19,722 nucleotides of DNA, taken from contig PWOD01000230.1 in NCBI GenBank assembly GCA_003557545.1, positions 1 through 19,722 of the forward strand, written 5' to 3'. How positions within the stretch are numbered: the first letter of the stretch is position 1; every line of letters starts with the position of its first letter. A model generated the notes under the pieces. It saw only the letters and a program-made list of their open reading frames with translations, ran no database searches and was not told the DNA's origin. Source of the DNA: a bacterium (lineage in GTDB: Bacteria; T1Sed10-126). Of this stretch, positions 1-7,035 are shown in pieces. A program made the translations under genes and the position numbers.

Positions 1-87
1 ACTGTATATATTTTGCTGCTGATTGCTGTTTCCCTGACTGTTCTATTTACAACCCGCTGGTTACTGGGTGTAAAAAATGGGAGTTAA
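1..87 (+). CDS. ABC transporter permease, C-terminal end (partial)
   Basis: The window opens inside a reading frame that ends with TAA at 85-87. The 28 visible residues are mostly hydrophobic (TVYILLLIAVSLTVLF) and end in a short basic tail, as in the last membrane helix of an ABC permease. It overlaps the start of the following ATPase by 11 bases, so the two are very likely co-transcribed and translationally coupled. The permease call rests on this helix and on the neighbour; nothing in the fragment identifies the substrate. Confidence 0.6.
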   Translation, partial: TVYILLLIAVSLTVLFTTRWLLGVKNGS

Positions 88-1165
88 AGTTAAAAACTTA
101 ACTGTGGTGCAGGGAGATTTCTTACTTGATAGTATCGATTTAAAAACTGAAGGTTGCCAGTATTTTGTAATTCTTGGTCCCACTGGCTCCGGCAAGTCCA
201 CACTCCTAAAATCTCTACTTGGCCTCTACAAACCCTGCGGCGGAGAAATATATATTAATGGCGAAGAGATAACAAATCATTTGATCGAAAGCCGTAACAC
301 AGGTTATATTCCGCAGGATCTGGCTTTGTTTCCACATTTAAACGTCCAAAGAAACATCGCCTACGGAATGGAAGTAAGCGGCCTGACAAAGAAACGTCAG
401 AAAGAAAAAATAGAACGGATTTGTGAATGGCTGCACATAAGGGATCTTCTTGAGCGCAGTCCACAGGGATTGAGCGGAGGCGAGAAACAGAAGGTCGCAC
501 TGGCCCGGGCACTGGTTAACGATCCCCAGCTTCTACTGCTGGACGAACCTTTCTCCGCTATTGACCGTGCAACCCGGCGCGAAATATGGACAGAAATGCT
601 GGCGGTTATCAACAAATTGGAAATTCCTGTTATCCACGTAACACATGACCTTGAAGAAGCCTATGCCCTGGGCGAGGAGTTCGCAGTAATGATCAACGGC
701 CAAATAAAGCAGCAGGGAAGCCGAGAAGAGGTATTTCAGCGGCCGCGAACCCGAAGAATCGCCCATTTTTTATCCTACCACAATATTTTTGAAGGTCAGG
801 TTGTTGAAAAGTTAAGCAGCGTTGAAAGCCGGGTGGAATGCCACGGGCTGAGGTTTACATTTGAATGCGACAGGCCGGTTGGAGAGAAGGTTAGTTTCTG
901 TATCAGGCCCCAGGATTTCAAGATAGTTAAGGAAAATGAAAAGTTACGCAGTGAAATAAAAAATAATCTTTTCACCGGCAAGATAACCAACACAATTTTC
1001 AGGCCTGCTGCAGCCTCCATTTACTTTAGACCCGATAACGCCCGGAACAATACCGAGTTTAAAATAAACATGCCCTCCTACATCTACAAACGCCACCAAC
1101 TATCCAACACAAAAATTATTAAAGTTGCTGCCTGGCAAAAAAACATAATCTATCTGGCAGAATAA
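77..1165 (+). CDS. ABC transporter ATPase, molybdate/tungstate-like oxyanion importer class
   Basis: This is the cytoplasmic ATP-hydrolysing subunit of an importer. The ATPase domain (about residues 1-235) has a Walker A motif GPTGSGKST at 34-42, Q-loop Gln80, ABC signature LSGGE at 132-136, Walker B LLLLDEP at 152-158 and H-loop His190 (THD). Residues about 235-362 form a C-terminal regulatory extension with an IRPQD element, as in TOBE/MOBE domains of the ModC/WtpC/CysA/PotA group. At 362 residues it has the normal length for that group. The ATG at 77 overlaps the permease stop, which fits coupled translation. Molybdate or tungstate is my preferred substrate because of overall ModC/WtpC-like character and the adjacent NifX/Mrp locus; sulfate, thiamine or another anion cannot be excluded. 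It converges with the desulfidase-like gene 75 bases away, and I see no convincing terminator between them. Confidence 0.85.
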   Translation: MGVKVKNLTVVQGDFLLDSIDLKTEGCQYFVILGPTGSGKSTLLKSLLGLYKPCGGEIYINGEEITNHLIESRNTGYIPQDLALFPHLNVQRNIAYGMEVSGLTKKRQKEKIERICEWLHIRDLLERSPQGLSGGEKQKVALARALVNDPQLLLLDEPFSAIDRATRREIWTEMLAVINKLEIPVIHVTHDLEEAYALGEEFAVMINGQIKQQGSREEVFQRPRTRRIAHFLSYHNIFEGQVVEKLSSVESRVECHGLRFTFECDRPVGEKVSFCIRPQDFKIVKENEKLRSEIKNNLFTGKITNTIFRPAAASIYFRPDNARNNTEFKINMPSYIYKRHQLSNTKIIKVAAWQKNIIYLAE

Positions 1166-1239
1166 GTGGCCGGGCGGCGGGACACACAGAATACCACCAG
1201 TCAGGCTGTTTTTTCGCACACCCCGGGAGAAGATTCTAG

Positions 1240-2286
1240 CTACGGAGCCAATTTATAAACCATTTTCAGAGCCATGTATCCTTTCAGAGCGCAGCTCGCT
1301 TTTGCTCCTTCACAGACTATTCCGCGCATAGACTCAGCCAGAAGTTCCATGCCTTTTTCGATTTTCAAAAGACCAGCACCACTGTCAAACATCAAACCGG
1401 CCAGCAGCGACAAAGCGGCATGAGCGGTCAAACCACAGCTATCAGAAATTCGCTCGGAATTCTGGACTAAATATATTTGCACAAGAACAGCAAACAGAGC
1501 GGCGGGCAGGAACTTATCACCCTGCTCTTTATACTGTTCGTAAAGAGGCAGGGCCATAAATATTCCCTGGTTACCTGAACCGGTTATGGTTTGGATCCGC
1601 AGCGAATCTCCAGCCATCCGACCGCGAATTACCTTCTCAACCGCCTCCAGCGCGGTTTCATAACCCTGATGATCAAATATTTTCCCCTGCCTGGTTATAA
1701 ATTCACGTACAATTTCCTTAAGAGAGCCGTCATCATTGGTCACGATTCCAAGAACAGCCTCAAGATTGTTTATCGCCGGCAAACTTTCCTCCGACCGCGT
1801 TTGAACTATCTCACCATCACAACTTAACTCCTCTACACTATCATGCTCCCCCGAAATCACGGCACGGCTGCAGTGGGAATCGGTCAGACAGGTTGCTTCG
1901 ACAAAAATTCCACGTTTATCCAGAGGTTCAATTTCCAACCAATCATCCCTATCCAGTAGTTCATATATTTTTTCCAGGTCCTCATCGTTAATAGAAGGAA
2001 AAAGATTCAAGGAGTCGGGGCGTGCATACAAACCACAGGCTGCCGCGGCTTTTGCGCCCTTTTCCCTAATAACCGGAACGTTCACTGTGGAAACATTTCG
2101 ATTCACATCATGGGAAAGAGCGAGGATTACTTTAAGCCGTGCCGGGTCGAACTCCTCGGAAATATTTTGTCCAACTGTCGCACGGGCCCGGGCAACGGCG
2201 TAGGCAATACTGGCCGGTTCCGTGCAGCCCACCACCTCTTTTATTTCACTTTTCAAAAGTTTTTCCCAGTTTTTACTGTCTCTCAT
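1240..2286 (-). CDS. L-cysteine desulfidase / UPF0597 (CyuA-like) family protein, short C-terminus
   Basis: Characterised members of this family (M. jannaschii cysteine desulfidase, E. coli CyuA/YhaM) release sulfide from cysteine using a 4Fe-4S cluster, and they resemble the alpha part of Fe-S L-serine dehydratases. The hallmarks are present: GCTEP with Cys21 as the expected active-site residue, GSGNQG at 236-241, and three candidate cluster ligands, Cys284 (DSCGLTAH), Cys325 (VCEGAK) and Cys332 (SCALK). At 348 residues it is about 80 shorter than the usual 420-440; the missing part is mainly the segment normally found after the last cluster cysteine. The key residues are intact, so it may still work. 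It is the last gene of the nine-gene operon, starting 19 bases after the metallo-hydrolase gene. Supplying sulfide for cluster or cofactor assembly is an inference from context; the true substrate could differ. Confidence 0.8.
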   Translation of the reverse strand: MRDSKNWEKLLKSEIKEVVGCTEPASIAYAVARARATVGQNISEEFDPARLKVILALSHDVNRNVSTVNVPVIREKGAKAAAACGLYARPDSLNLFPSINDEDLEKIYELLDRDDWLEIEPLDKRGIFVEATCLTDSHCSRAVISGEHDSVEELSCDGEIVQTRSEESLPAINNLEAVLGIVTNDDGSLKEIVREFITRQGKIFDHQGYETALEAVEKVIRGRMAGDSLRIQTITGSGNQGIFMALPLYEQYKEQGDKFLPAALFAVLVQIYLVQNSERISDSCGLTAHAALSLLAGLMFDSGAGLLKIEKGMELLAESMRGIVCEGAKASCALKGYMALKMVYKLAP

Positions 2287-2305
2287 TTTAATCAGCCTCT
2301 TTAGT

Positions 2306-2950
2306 TTAAAATTTTATTGTCTGACCTACCGGAGTTTCAAGGTATTTACTTTTATAAAGATCCCTTATCTTCGATTTATTTTTTGTGCAGTGTGCAGGGG
2401 CAATTAGCTTTAACCCCTCAAGCAGCTGATAATCAGCAAAATCATGCAGCCCACCGACTACAGCTTCTATTTTACCTGCCGGAGCAAGTGCATCGAAAAT
2501 ATTCTCCAGACCCGGGTGGGCACAGCCGGTGATCACAGACAGTCCTGTCTTTGTTTCAACCGCAAGGGATTGTTCCTTAATTTTTTCCCCCAGTTCCCCT
2601 CCCGTCCAGAGTCCGTCAGATATTTTTTCTCTTCCTGTAACCGCTTTTAAAGAAGCTGTCTTCCTAATCTCTTCTTTCATATGTTCCGAAAACGATTCTG
2701 GGACAATGATCTCCATGTGGGGTTGAATTATACCCGGCAGTCCACCGGCATGATCCCAGTGTGAATGGGAGATAACAACTTTTTCTACTTGAGAAAGTTT
2801 GATGTTAAATTTTTGCATATTATATAAAAGCCGGCGCACATCCCAACCGGTATCAAACAGAAGTTTAAATTCAGGCAGATAACATGAAAACCCCCAGCCC
2901 GCTTTAAATCCCGGCTGTGCGCTGTTGTCATAAACTATCTGCAGTTTCAT
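2306..2950 (-). CDS. Metallo-beta-lactamase-fold hydrolase (COG1237-like)
   Basis: A 214-residue cytoplasmic metallo-beta-lactamase-fold protein. The metal-binding motif is HSHWDH at residues 62-67, followed by GCAHPG (His145), GGLHDF (His169) and PAHCT (His187), which together supply the expected ligands for a dinuclear metal site. The layout, with a TGCAHPG segment, matches the COG1237 group that includes proteins named for dihydropterin-related phosphate synthase activity in methanogens; it is somewhat shorter than the usual 250-280. Its ATG overlaps the stop of the DUF364 gene by four bases (ATGA), so the two are coupled. Such proteins often sit beside NifX/MTH1175-type and Mrp-type genes in anaerobes. 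The substrate is unknown; a cofactor-precursor phosphohydrolase or cyclohydrolase role is only a guess. Confidence 0.85.
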   Translation of the reverse strand: MKLQIVYDNSAQPGFKAGWGFSCYLPEFKLLFDTGWDVRRLLYNMQKFNIKLSQVEKVVISHSHWDHAGGLPGIIQPHMEIIVPESFSEHMKEEIRKTASLKAVTGREKISDGLWTGGELGEKIKEQSLAVETKTGLSVITGCAHPGLENIFDALAPAGKIEAVVGGLHDFADYQLLEGLKLIAPAHCTKNKSKIRDLYKSKYLETPVGQTIKF

Positions 2951-3693
2951 TTTAAAGCAAGATTCACCTTTCTAGAAACTTTCAACAAAGTACGCGTACC
3001 GCCAGCCTGGCTGACCATCCGCATAGCTCTGGAGGGATCTTCAATCACGGCCCCGCCCAGCAATGTAACACCTTTGCTGGCCATAATCTCCGGTGCAAGT
3101 GGTGTGGAAGGACCAAGAACCACCACCTCGCGAGCATTTTCGCAGAGCGGAAGCAAAGAATCAAATGTATTGTTTATAACGGTTGTTCCGGAGAGAACCA
3201 CGACATCCATTTTGGGTAAATACTGAGGTGCCGACCAGTCGGGATACAGGTACTTATCAGTAAGTTCGCGCTCAAACACATACAGGTCAACTTCATTTTG
3301 AAGCCGGTCTACGAGTGGACAAAAGTTACCAATCATACCCCATTTTTCACCGGGTTTAACCTCTATATACTCCATAACATCACCGTTAATATTTTCTTTT
3401 TCTCCAATTTTTTCACTTAGAGCGGCATTTATCACGGCCATCCCGGCTGCCGAATCAACAAGCCGTGGTTTTAAAGCCAGGCGGGCCAGCTCCATGGCAT
3501 CTCGCTGGTGCAGTTCGCCACTACCGGATTTGAGTTCACAGTAATGTCCGGCCTGACGGCGAAAAGAAAAAGCAACGCCGGCCGCTCCACCTTCCAGCCA
3601 GGCGCCGGTGTAACCAAATCCGATTCTCAAGTCCTTCACTTCGCGCCCGACAAGGCCGGCGGCGACGCTGCTTAAAAGTTCTTCTATAATCAT
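2947..3693 (-). CDS. DUF4213/DUF364 protein, putative heavy-metal chelation domain
   Basis: A 248-residue protein. The first about 85 residues match the DUF4213 (enolase N-like) pattern. Residues about 110-245 form the Rossmann-like DUF364 domain, with GMIGNFCPLVDRL, the conserved VFER segment (YVFERELTD), a SGTTVINNTFDSLL segment, LGPSTPLAP and a GG(T)R-type end. Family annotation suggests heavy-metal chelation or involvement in metal homeostasis; a reaction is not established. Cysteines are few (Cys52, the FCP cysteine and one in LPLCEN), so no obvious cluster motif is present. The gene lies 19 bases after the first ferredoxin-containing ATPase gene and overlaps the metallo-hydrolase gene by four bases. 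Context suggests handling of a metal or metal-cofactor intermediate with the two ATPases. Confidence 0.82.
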   Translation of the reverse strand: MIIEELLSSVAAGLVGREVKDLRIGFGYTGAWLEGGAAGVAFSFRRQAGHYCELKSGSGELHQRDAMELARLALKPRLVDSAAGMAVINAALSEKIGEKENINGDVMEYIEVKPGEKWGMIGNFCPLVDRLQNEVDLYVFERELTDKYLYPDWSAPQYLPKMDVVVLSGTTVINNTFDSLLPLCENAREVVVLGPSTPLAPEIMASKGVTLLGGAVIEDPSRAMRMVSQAGGTRTLLKVSRKVNLALK

Positions 3694-3712
3694 TTTATAT
3701 ACTCTCCTAATA

Positions 3713-4570
3713 TCACAGATAACTGTTCAGGTTTTTCCAGATTTTTCTAAGTTTTGGCGTTAAAAGTTCATTTTTATTTTCAATAACAGTCTGTCTTTTT
3801 TTAAGAGCGTCCAGAACTTTCTTATCATAGGGCAACCGTCCAACAAGAATATGGTTTTGTTGCTGACAGTATTGTTCTATCCTGGAGCTCATATCTTCGT
3901 TGATATTTGCTTTATTAATGCAAACAAAAGATTTTATAGTGAGCTGGTTTGCTACCTCTAAAACCCGCTTGAGGTCGTGAAACCCCGAAACAGTAGGTTC
4001 AGTAACAACCAGCGCCCCATCACTGCCGCGCAGGGAAGCAATTACCGGACAGCCGGTGCCCGGCGAACCGTCTATAAAAGCAATGTCAAAATCATCTTTG
4101 TATTCACTCAACTGTTCTTTTATTTTTATCACCAGCTTACCGCTGGCCTCTTCTCCGCGCTCAAGCTCAGCGTGTATAAGCGGACCAAATCTCGTCTCAG
4201 AGTTAAAAACAGTGCCTGTTTTGTGGGCTTTTAAGGTCAATACATTATCAGGGCAAACATATACGCAGCTTCCACAACCCTCGCACTTAAATGCATTGAC
4301 CTCGCCGTTAGAGTTTATGCCATCAAAACGGCAGACTTCAGCGCAGCGACCGCATCCGGAACATTCTCCCGTTTTAACCGCCCGGGAAGAACCGATATAT
4401 TCCTGACTGCTTCTGATTTGCGGATTTAACAAGACCGGTAAATTACTGGCATCTACGTCGCAATCGGCCATTATTACCCGCTGTTCTGCGAACGCCAGAT
4501 CGGCCAGTGCTGCACACAAAGTAGTTTTTCCGGTCCCCCCTTTCCCGCTGATAACAACCAGTTGTTTCAT
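3713..4570 (-). CDS. ParA/MinD/Mrp-type P-loop ATPase with inserted two-cluster ferredoxin domain
   Basis: A 285-residue member of COG1149, cytoplasmic MinD/Mrp-like ATPases carrying a ferredoxin insert. The deviant Walker A motif GKGGTGKTT lies at 9-17 and a DCDVDASN switch I region at 36-43. The insert holds two cysteine sets: C70-x2-C73-x2-C76-x3-C80, and C96-x2-C99-x2-C102-x3-C106 followed by Pro, expected to bind two 4Fe-4S clusters. FIDGSPGTGCPV and a VVTEPTVSGFHDLKR segment complete the nucleotide fold. Its ATG overlaps the stop of its paralogue by four bases. Paired ATPases of this type sit in ORP/MTH1175 loci, and related Mrp/Nbp35 proteins transfer Fe-S clusters. A role in loading a metal-sulfur cofactor is inferred; the two probably act as a hetero-pair. 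Confidence 0.92.
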   Translation of the reverse strand: MKQLVVISGKGGTGKTTLCAALADLAFAEQRVIMADCDVDASNLPVLLNPQIRSSQEYIGSSRAVKTGECSGCGRCAEVCRFDGINSNGEVNAFKCEGCGSCVYVCPDNVLTLKAHKTGTVFNSETRFGPLIHAELERGEEASGKLVIKIKEQLSEYKDDFDIAFIDGSPGTGCPVIASLRGSDGALVVTEPTVSGFHDLKRVLEVANQLTIKSFVCINKANINEDMSSRIEQYCQQQNHILVGRLPYDKKVLDALKKRQTVIENKNELLTPKLRKIWKNLNSYL

Positions 4571-5400
4571 CTTATCAACTCTTCAATCCGGGAATAAACA
4601 GTCACAAACTTTTCCTTCCACTCCGGTTTTTCTTTGATGAACGGAATCCCTTTCGAATAAAGCCTGGCTATATCTTCGGCCTGCTCAATTCGCAGCAGCA
4701 CAGGTATGTTTTTGCGGTGGCAATAATTTTCAGTATCTTCATCTCTAATTTTCCCGGCTCTGTTAATGATTACCCCGCCAGGTATTTCTAAATCCGCAAG
4801 CATTTCCACCGATTTTTTCAGATCGTGAAAACCAAAAGGAGTAGGCTCGGTTACCAGCACACAAAAATCCATTCCGTCAAGTGCAGTTGTCGAAGCACAA
4901 TTACATCCGGGTGGGAGATCATAGATATTAATAGCGCCCGGCCTGGTTTTCTGTTTAACGGCTTCTATTACAGGGGCAGCATTAGCCTCACCTGTTTTTA
5001 ACTTTCCGTGATAAAAATCAATTTCTCCCCGGCCTTTTTCGACTATACCGGTAACTTTTTCCTGATCGTTTATCGCTCCCCGTGGACAGGCCAGCGCACA
5101 CAGCCCACAGAAGTGACACAACTCCTGCTGAACAACTATCTTTCCAGGAAGCTGAAGAAGAGCGTTAAACTGGCATAATCGCGCGCATTCACCACAGAGG
5201 TCGCATTTTTCGGTATCGACATTAGGATAAAAAACTTTTACCTGTCCGGCCGGCGCCAGCTTAATATCCAGAAAGAGATGACAGTTTGGCTCCTCAACAT
5301 CGCAGTCAAAAAGCACAGCATCTTCCAATGCCAGGGCAAGGTTAAGGGCAACTGTAGTTTTTCCGGTTCCCCCTTTTCCACCGGCAACAGCGAGTTTCAT
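4567..5400 (-). CDS. ParA/MinD/Mrp-type P-loop ATPase with inserted two-cluster ferredoxin domain, paralogue
   Basis: Paralogue of the next gene downstream, with the same architecture. Positions below count from a GTG at 5403 that is directly followed by an ATG; I prefer the ATG at 5400 (277 residues), though the weak upstream site (AGAGAAG) does not decide it. Walker A is GKGGTGKTT at 9-17, followed by DCDVEEPN. The ferredoxin insert has C67-x2-C70-x2-C73-x3-C77 and C96-x2-C99-x2-C102-x3-C106-Pro. DLPPGCNC and a VTEPTPFGFHDLKK segment correspond to the switch II and later motifs. The two proteins have cysteines at nearly the same spacing but differ widely elsewhere, so duplication is old. 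The gene begins about 12 bases after the 120-residue NifX-like gene. Confidence 0.92.
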   Translation of the reverse strand: MKLAVAGGKGGTGKTTVALNLALALEDAVLFDCDVEEPNCHLFLDIKLAPAGQVKVFYPNVDTEKCDLCGECARLCQFNALLQLPGKIVVQQELCHFCGLCALACPRGAINDQEKVTGIVEKGRGEIDFYHGKLKTGEANAAPVIEAVKQKTRPGAINIYDLPPGCNCASTTALDGMDFCVLVTEPTPFGFHDLKKSVEMLADLEIPGGVIINRAGKIRDEDTENYCHRKNIPVLLRIEQAEDIARLYSKGIPFIKEKPEWKEKFVTVYSRIEELIR

Positions 5401-5412
5401 CACGGACTTCTC

Positions 5413-5775
5413 TTAACGGGTGTGATGCTGTGTACATACGTTATTACTGTCGGCTTGAAAAAGTTTGCCTTCATTCCAGGCTTTCAATACATCCTTGACT
5501 GTTCCCGAAGCACCCACGCAAACATCAATACCCATTTTATTGAACATATCTACGGCACGGCGGCCAAGGTTTGAACAAAGAACCAGGTCAACGTCACTAT
5601 TTTCAATTAATTCAGGCGGTTTACCTTTCCCACCCATATGCTCGCTGGTATTGGAAACCGATTCCAATTCTTTGGTTTCATCATCATAAATCACAAAACC
5701 CACGGCGCGGCCAAAATGAGCACTCACCCTGGAATCCATTTCCTCTATATTCTCTACCGGTACAGCTATTCTCAT
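5413..5775 (-). CDS. NifX/NifB-C-terminal-like protein (dinitrogenase iron-molybdenum cofactor family, MTH1175/ORP type)
   Basis: A 120-residue single-domain protein of the family that includes NifX, NafY, the NifB C-terminus, MTH1175 and the orange protein. These bind metal-sulfur cofactors or their precursors. The sequence begins MRIAVPVENI, continues with RVSAHFGRAVGFVIYD and CSNLGRRAVDMFNKMG, and has VCVGASGTVKDVLKAW before a short tail containing CTQHH. The HFGRA segment and the late GAxGTV-type segment are typical. Cys66 (LCSNLG), the cysteine of DVCVG and the CxxHH tail are possible metal contacts, but this is not established. The start is well supported by a GGAGGAAAAG site inside the end of the DUF134 gene, which it overlaps as ATGA. 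It lies just before the two ATPase genes, as expected for a client or carrier protein. Confidence 0.88.
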   Translation of the reverse strand: MRIAVPVENIEEMDSRVSAHFGRAVGFVIYDDETKELESVSNTSEHMGGKGKPPELIENSDVDLVLCSNLGRRAVDMFNKMGIDVCVGASGTVKDVLKAWNEGKLFQADSNNVCTQHHTR

Positions 5776-6083
5776 TTCTTTTCCTCCTCAGTTTTTTTTA
5801 CAGTATAACTACCGCCATGTAAGTGAAGTATCTTGCCTTCCGTTAAAGCCTGACCAATTTTTTTACGAGCTGCTCGCAAAATACGATGCAAAGTCGGCTG
5901 CGAGACCTCCATCATTTCCGCGGCCTCCTGCTGACTGTAGCCTTCGTGATCATTTAAACGAATTGCTTCCAACTCCTCGACTTTCAAACGTATCTGGCCA
6001 CTATCACTGCTGTCGCGAGGGCCATACATTTCCCAGCCCGGGAGAAAACTTATCTTACGTTTACGCGGGCCGCGCGGAGACAT
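5772..6083 (-). CDS. DUF134 family DNA-binding protein, probable local regulator
   Basis: A 103-residue member of DUF134 (UPF0251). It begins MSPRGPRKRK, followed by a PGWEMYGPRD segment, the conserved LKVEELEAIRLNDHEG stretch (33-48), and a sigma-region-4-like helix-turn-helix at about 49-75 (YSQQEAAEMMEVSQPTLHR, then ILRAARKKI). The tail is Lys/Glu rich. No metal-binding cysteine is present, unlike some relatives. The gene starts directly after the stop of the Gly-rich NifX-like gene and overlaps the next NifX-like gene by four bases. DUF134 genes are commonly found next to NifX/MTH1175-type genes, so it most likely regulates this operon. The 20-bp palindrome over the operon promoter (7016-7035) is a natural candidate for its site; that pairing is my inference. 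Confidence 0.88.
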   Translation of the reverse strand: MSPRGPRKRKISFLPGWEMYGPRDSSDSGQIRLKVEELEAIRLNDHEGYSQQEAAEMMEVSQPTLHRILRAARKKIGQALTEGKILHLHGGSYTVKKTEEEKK

Positions 6084-6563
6084 TTAAAATTGTCCCCGCT
6101 GGCCGACTCCGCGACCGCCGCCAAACCCGCGACCGCCACGCCCTCGGCCTGCACCTCCGCCAGGCTGGACCCCACCGATCCCGGGAGGTGGGATTTGAGC
6201 CGGTCCACCTGCTTCTGCTTCACTGACAGGCTCTAAGTCTCCCTTTTCGTAAGCTTTCGCAGCTTCAGATGCTGTCATCCCGGAAGCAACAAACGGCTTT
6301 ATATCAGATTGCCCACAAATAGAAAAAACATTCGGGCCAAAGCTCCCGGCGATTATGGCTTCAGCTTTTTTGCGGGCCACCAGACCAACAGCCTGAATTC
6401 CTGCGCCGCGTTCGGCTGATGCAAACTCGTTGTTGATAACCTCTTCACCCTTTACCTCCCCATCTTCAACTTTGATTAATGTAAAAGTCTGGCACCGCCC
6501 AAACACAGGCGAAACCTGGTCGGCGCCACCACCACGCACGGTCGCCACTGCAACTTTTTTCAT
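6084..6563 (-). CDS. NifX/MTH1175-like protein with Gly/Arg-rich C-terminal tail
   Basis: I place the start at 6563, where MKKVAVATVR begins, because a perfect GAGGAGGT site ends seven bases upstream. A longer frame from 6635 would add 24 residues that encode the ribosome-binding region and are not family-like. The protein has 159 residues. About residues 1-118 are a NifX-type domain (VSPVFGRCQTFTLIKVEDG, ERGAGIQAVG, AIIAGSFGPNVF, FVASGMTASEAAKAYEKG). About 119-159 are a low-complexity tail of Gly, Pro, Gln and Arg, with RG-type repeats near the end. Cys24 in GRCQTF and Cys83 are the only cysteines. This is the second cofactor-binding protein of the operon. Similar Gly-rich tails occur in relatives, but their role is unknown. 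Confidence 0.85.
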   Translation of the reverse strand: MKKVAVATVRGGGADQVSPVFGRCQTFTLIKVEDGEVKGEEVINNEFASAERGAGIQAVGLVARKKAEAIIAGSFGPNVFSICGQSDIKPFVASGMTASEAAKAYEKGDLEPVSEAEAGGPAQIPPPGIGGVQPGGGAGRGRGGRGFGGGRGVGQRGQF

Positions 6564-6652
6564 AACACTTACCTCCTCGTCAGATAATATTAAACTTAAC
6601 CACCTAAAAACTACAACCCCTGTGAAATGCTTCACTTCCCGGTTTACAAAAA

Positions 6653-6922
6653 TTATTTAACCGCAAATTCTCCAACCTGTTTTTTCAAAATCTCTACTTC
6701 TTGACGCAACCGGTCTATTTCTGTATCTTCCTCAGCAGTGCCATTTTGCTGACGAACTCCCAGATTCTGCCGAAAATAACGCTGCGCATCTTCAAGCTGA
6801 CCGGTCTGCCTGAGATACTGTACCCCCGGCGGCAACCCTCTCCAGCCAGAACTGTAGCCCCTTCTCATCCAACCCGGGAGTCCGGTCTGATAATACATAT
6901 TTCGATATCCATGTCCCATCAT
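6653..6922 (-). CDS. DUF5320-like small protein
   Basis: A protein of about 89 residues whose first half is rich in Gly, Arg, Tyr and Trp (YYQTGLPGWMRRGYSSGW) and whose last about 25 residues form a likely coiled coil (TEIDRLRQEVEILKKQV). This fits the DUF5320 type that accompanies NifX/MTH1175-like genes in anaerobes, although the common MPGGDG-type beginning is absent. The frame can be opened with a GTG at 6928, but that codon overlaps the AGGAGGT site at 6927-6933. The ATG at 6922 or 6919 has sensible spacing and I use 6922. It is the first gene of the operon, about 100 bases after the predicted transcription start and 89 bases before the next gene. Function unknown; a scaffold or metal-protein partner is possible. 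Confidence 0.7.
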   Translation of the reverse strand: MMGHGYRNMYYQTGLPGWMRRGYSSGWRGLPPGVQYLRQTGQLEDAQRYFRQNLGVRQQNGTAEEDTEIDRLRQEVEILKKQVGEFAVK

Positions 6923-6956
6923 AAACACCTCCTAAAAAGATCCCTTTGAATAAGAC

Positions 6957-7000
6957 CCGGTATCACCAATGCTCCCTGCCAGTAACACGACTAATACCGG
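6957..7000 (-). promoter_or_regulatory. Inverted repeat in the leader of the NifX/ATPase operon
   Basis: CCGGTAT at 6957-6963 and ATACCGG at 6994-7000 are perfect 7-base arms separated by 30 bases. They lie in the predicted 5' leader, between the transcription start (about 7025) and the first start codon (6922). A closing stem of an RNA structure is possible, but I recognise no riboswitch class and a chance repeat cannot be excluded. Confidence 0.3.
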
Positions 7001-7015
7001 AGCCTACACTCAAGT

Positions 7016-7035
7016 TAATGAATATATATTCATTA
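7016..7035. promoter_or_regulatory. 20-bp perfect palindrome over the operon -10 box, probable operator
   Basis: TAATGAATATATATTCATTA reads identically on both strands across all 20 bases. It shares four bases with the -10 hexamer (7032-7037) of the minus-strand promoter and extends into the start-site region. This is the usual geometry of a repressor site. The DUF134 protein encoded in the same operon is the nearest candidate ligand; the PerR-like regulator at 12417 is a less likely alternative. Confidence 0.6.

Noticed and set aside
1166-1239. Bidirectional terminator between the convergent ABC and desulfidase-like genes
   Set aside because: There is a T6 run (about 1208-1213) but the possible stem in front of it is only three pairs.
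6564-6635. 24-residue N-terminal extension of the Gly-rich NifX-like protein
   Set aside because: It would translate across the GAGGAGGT site, and family members begin at the internal Met (MKKVAVATV).
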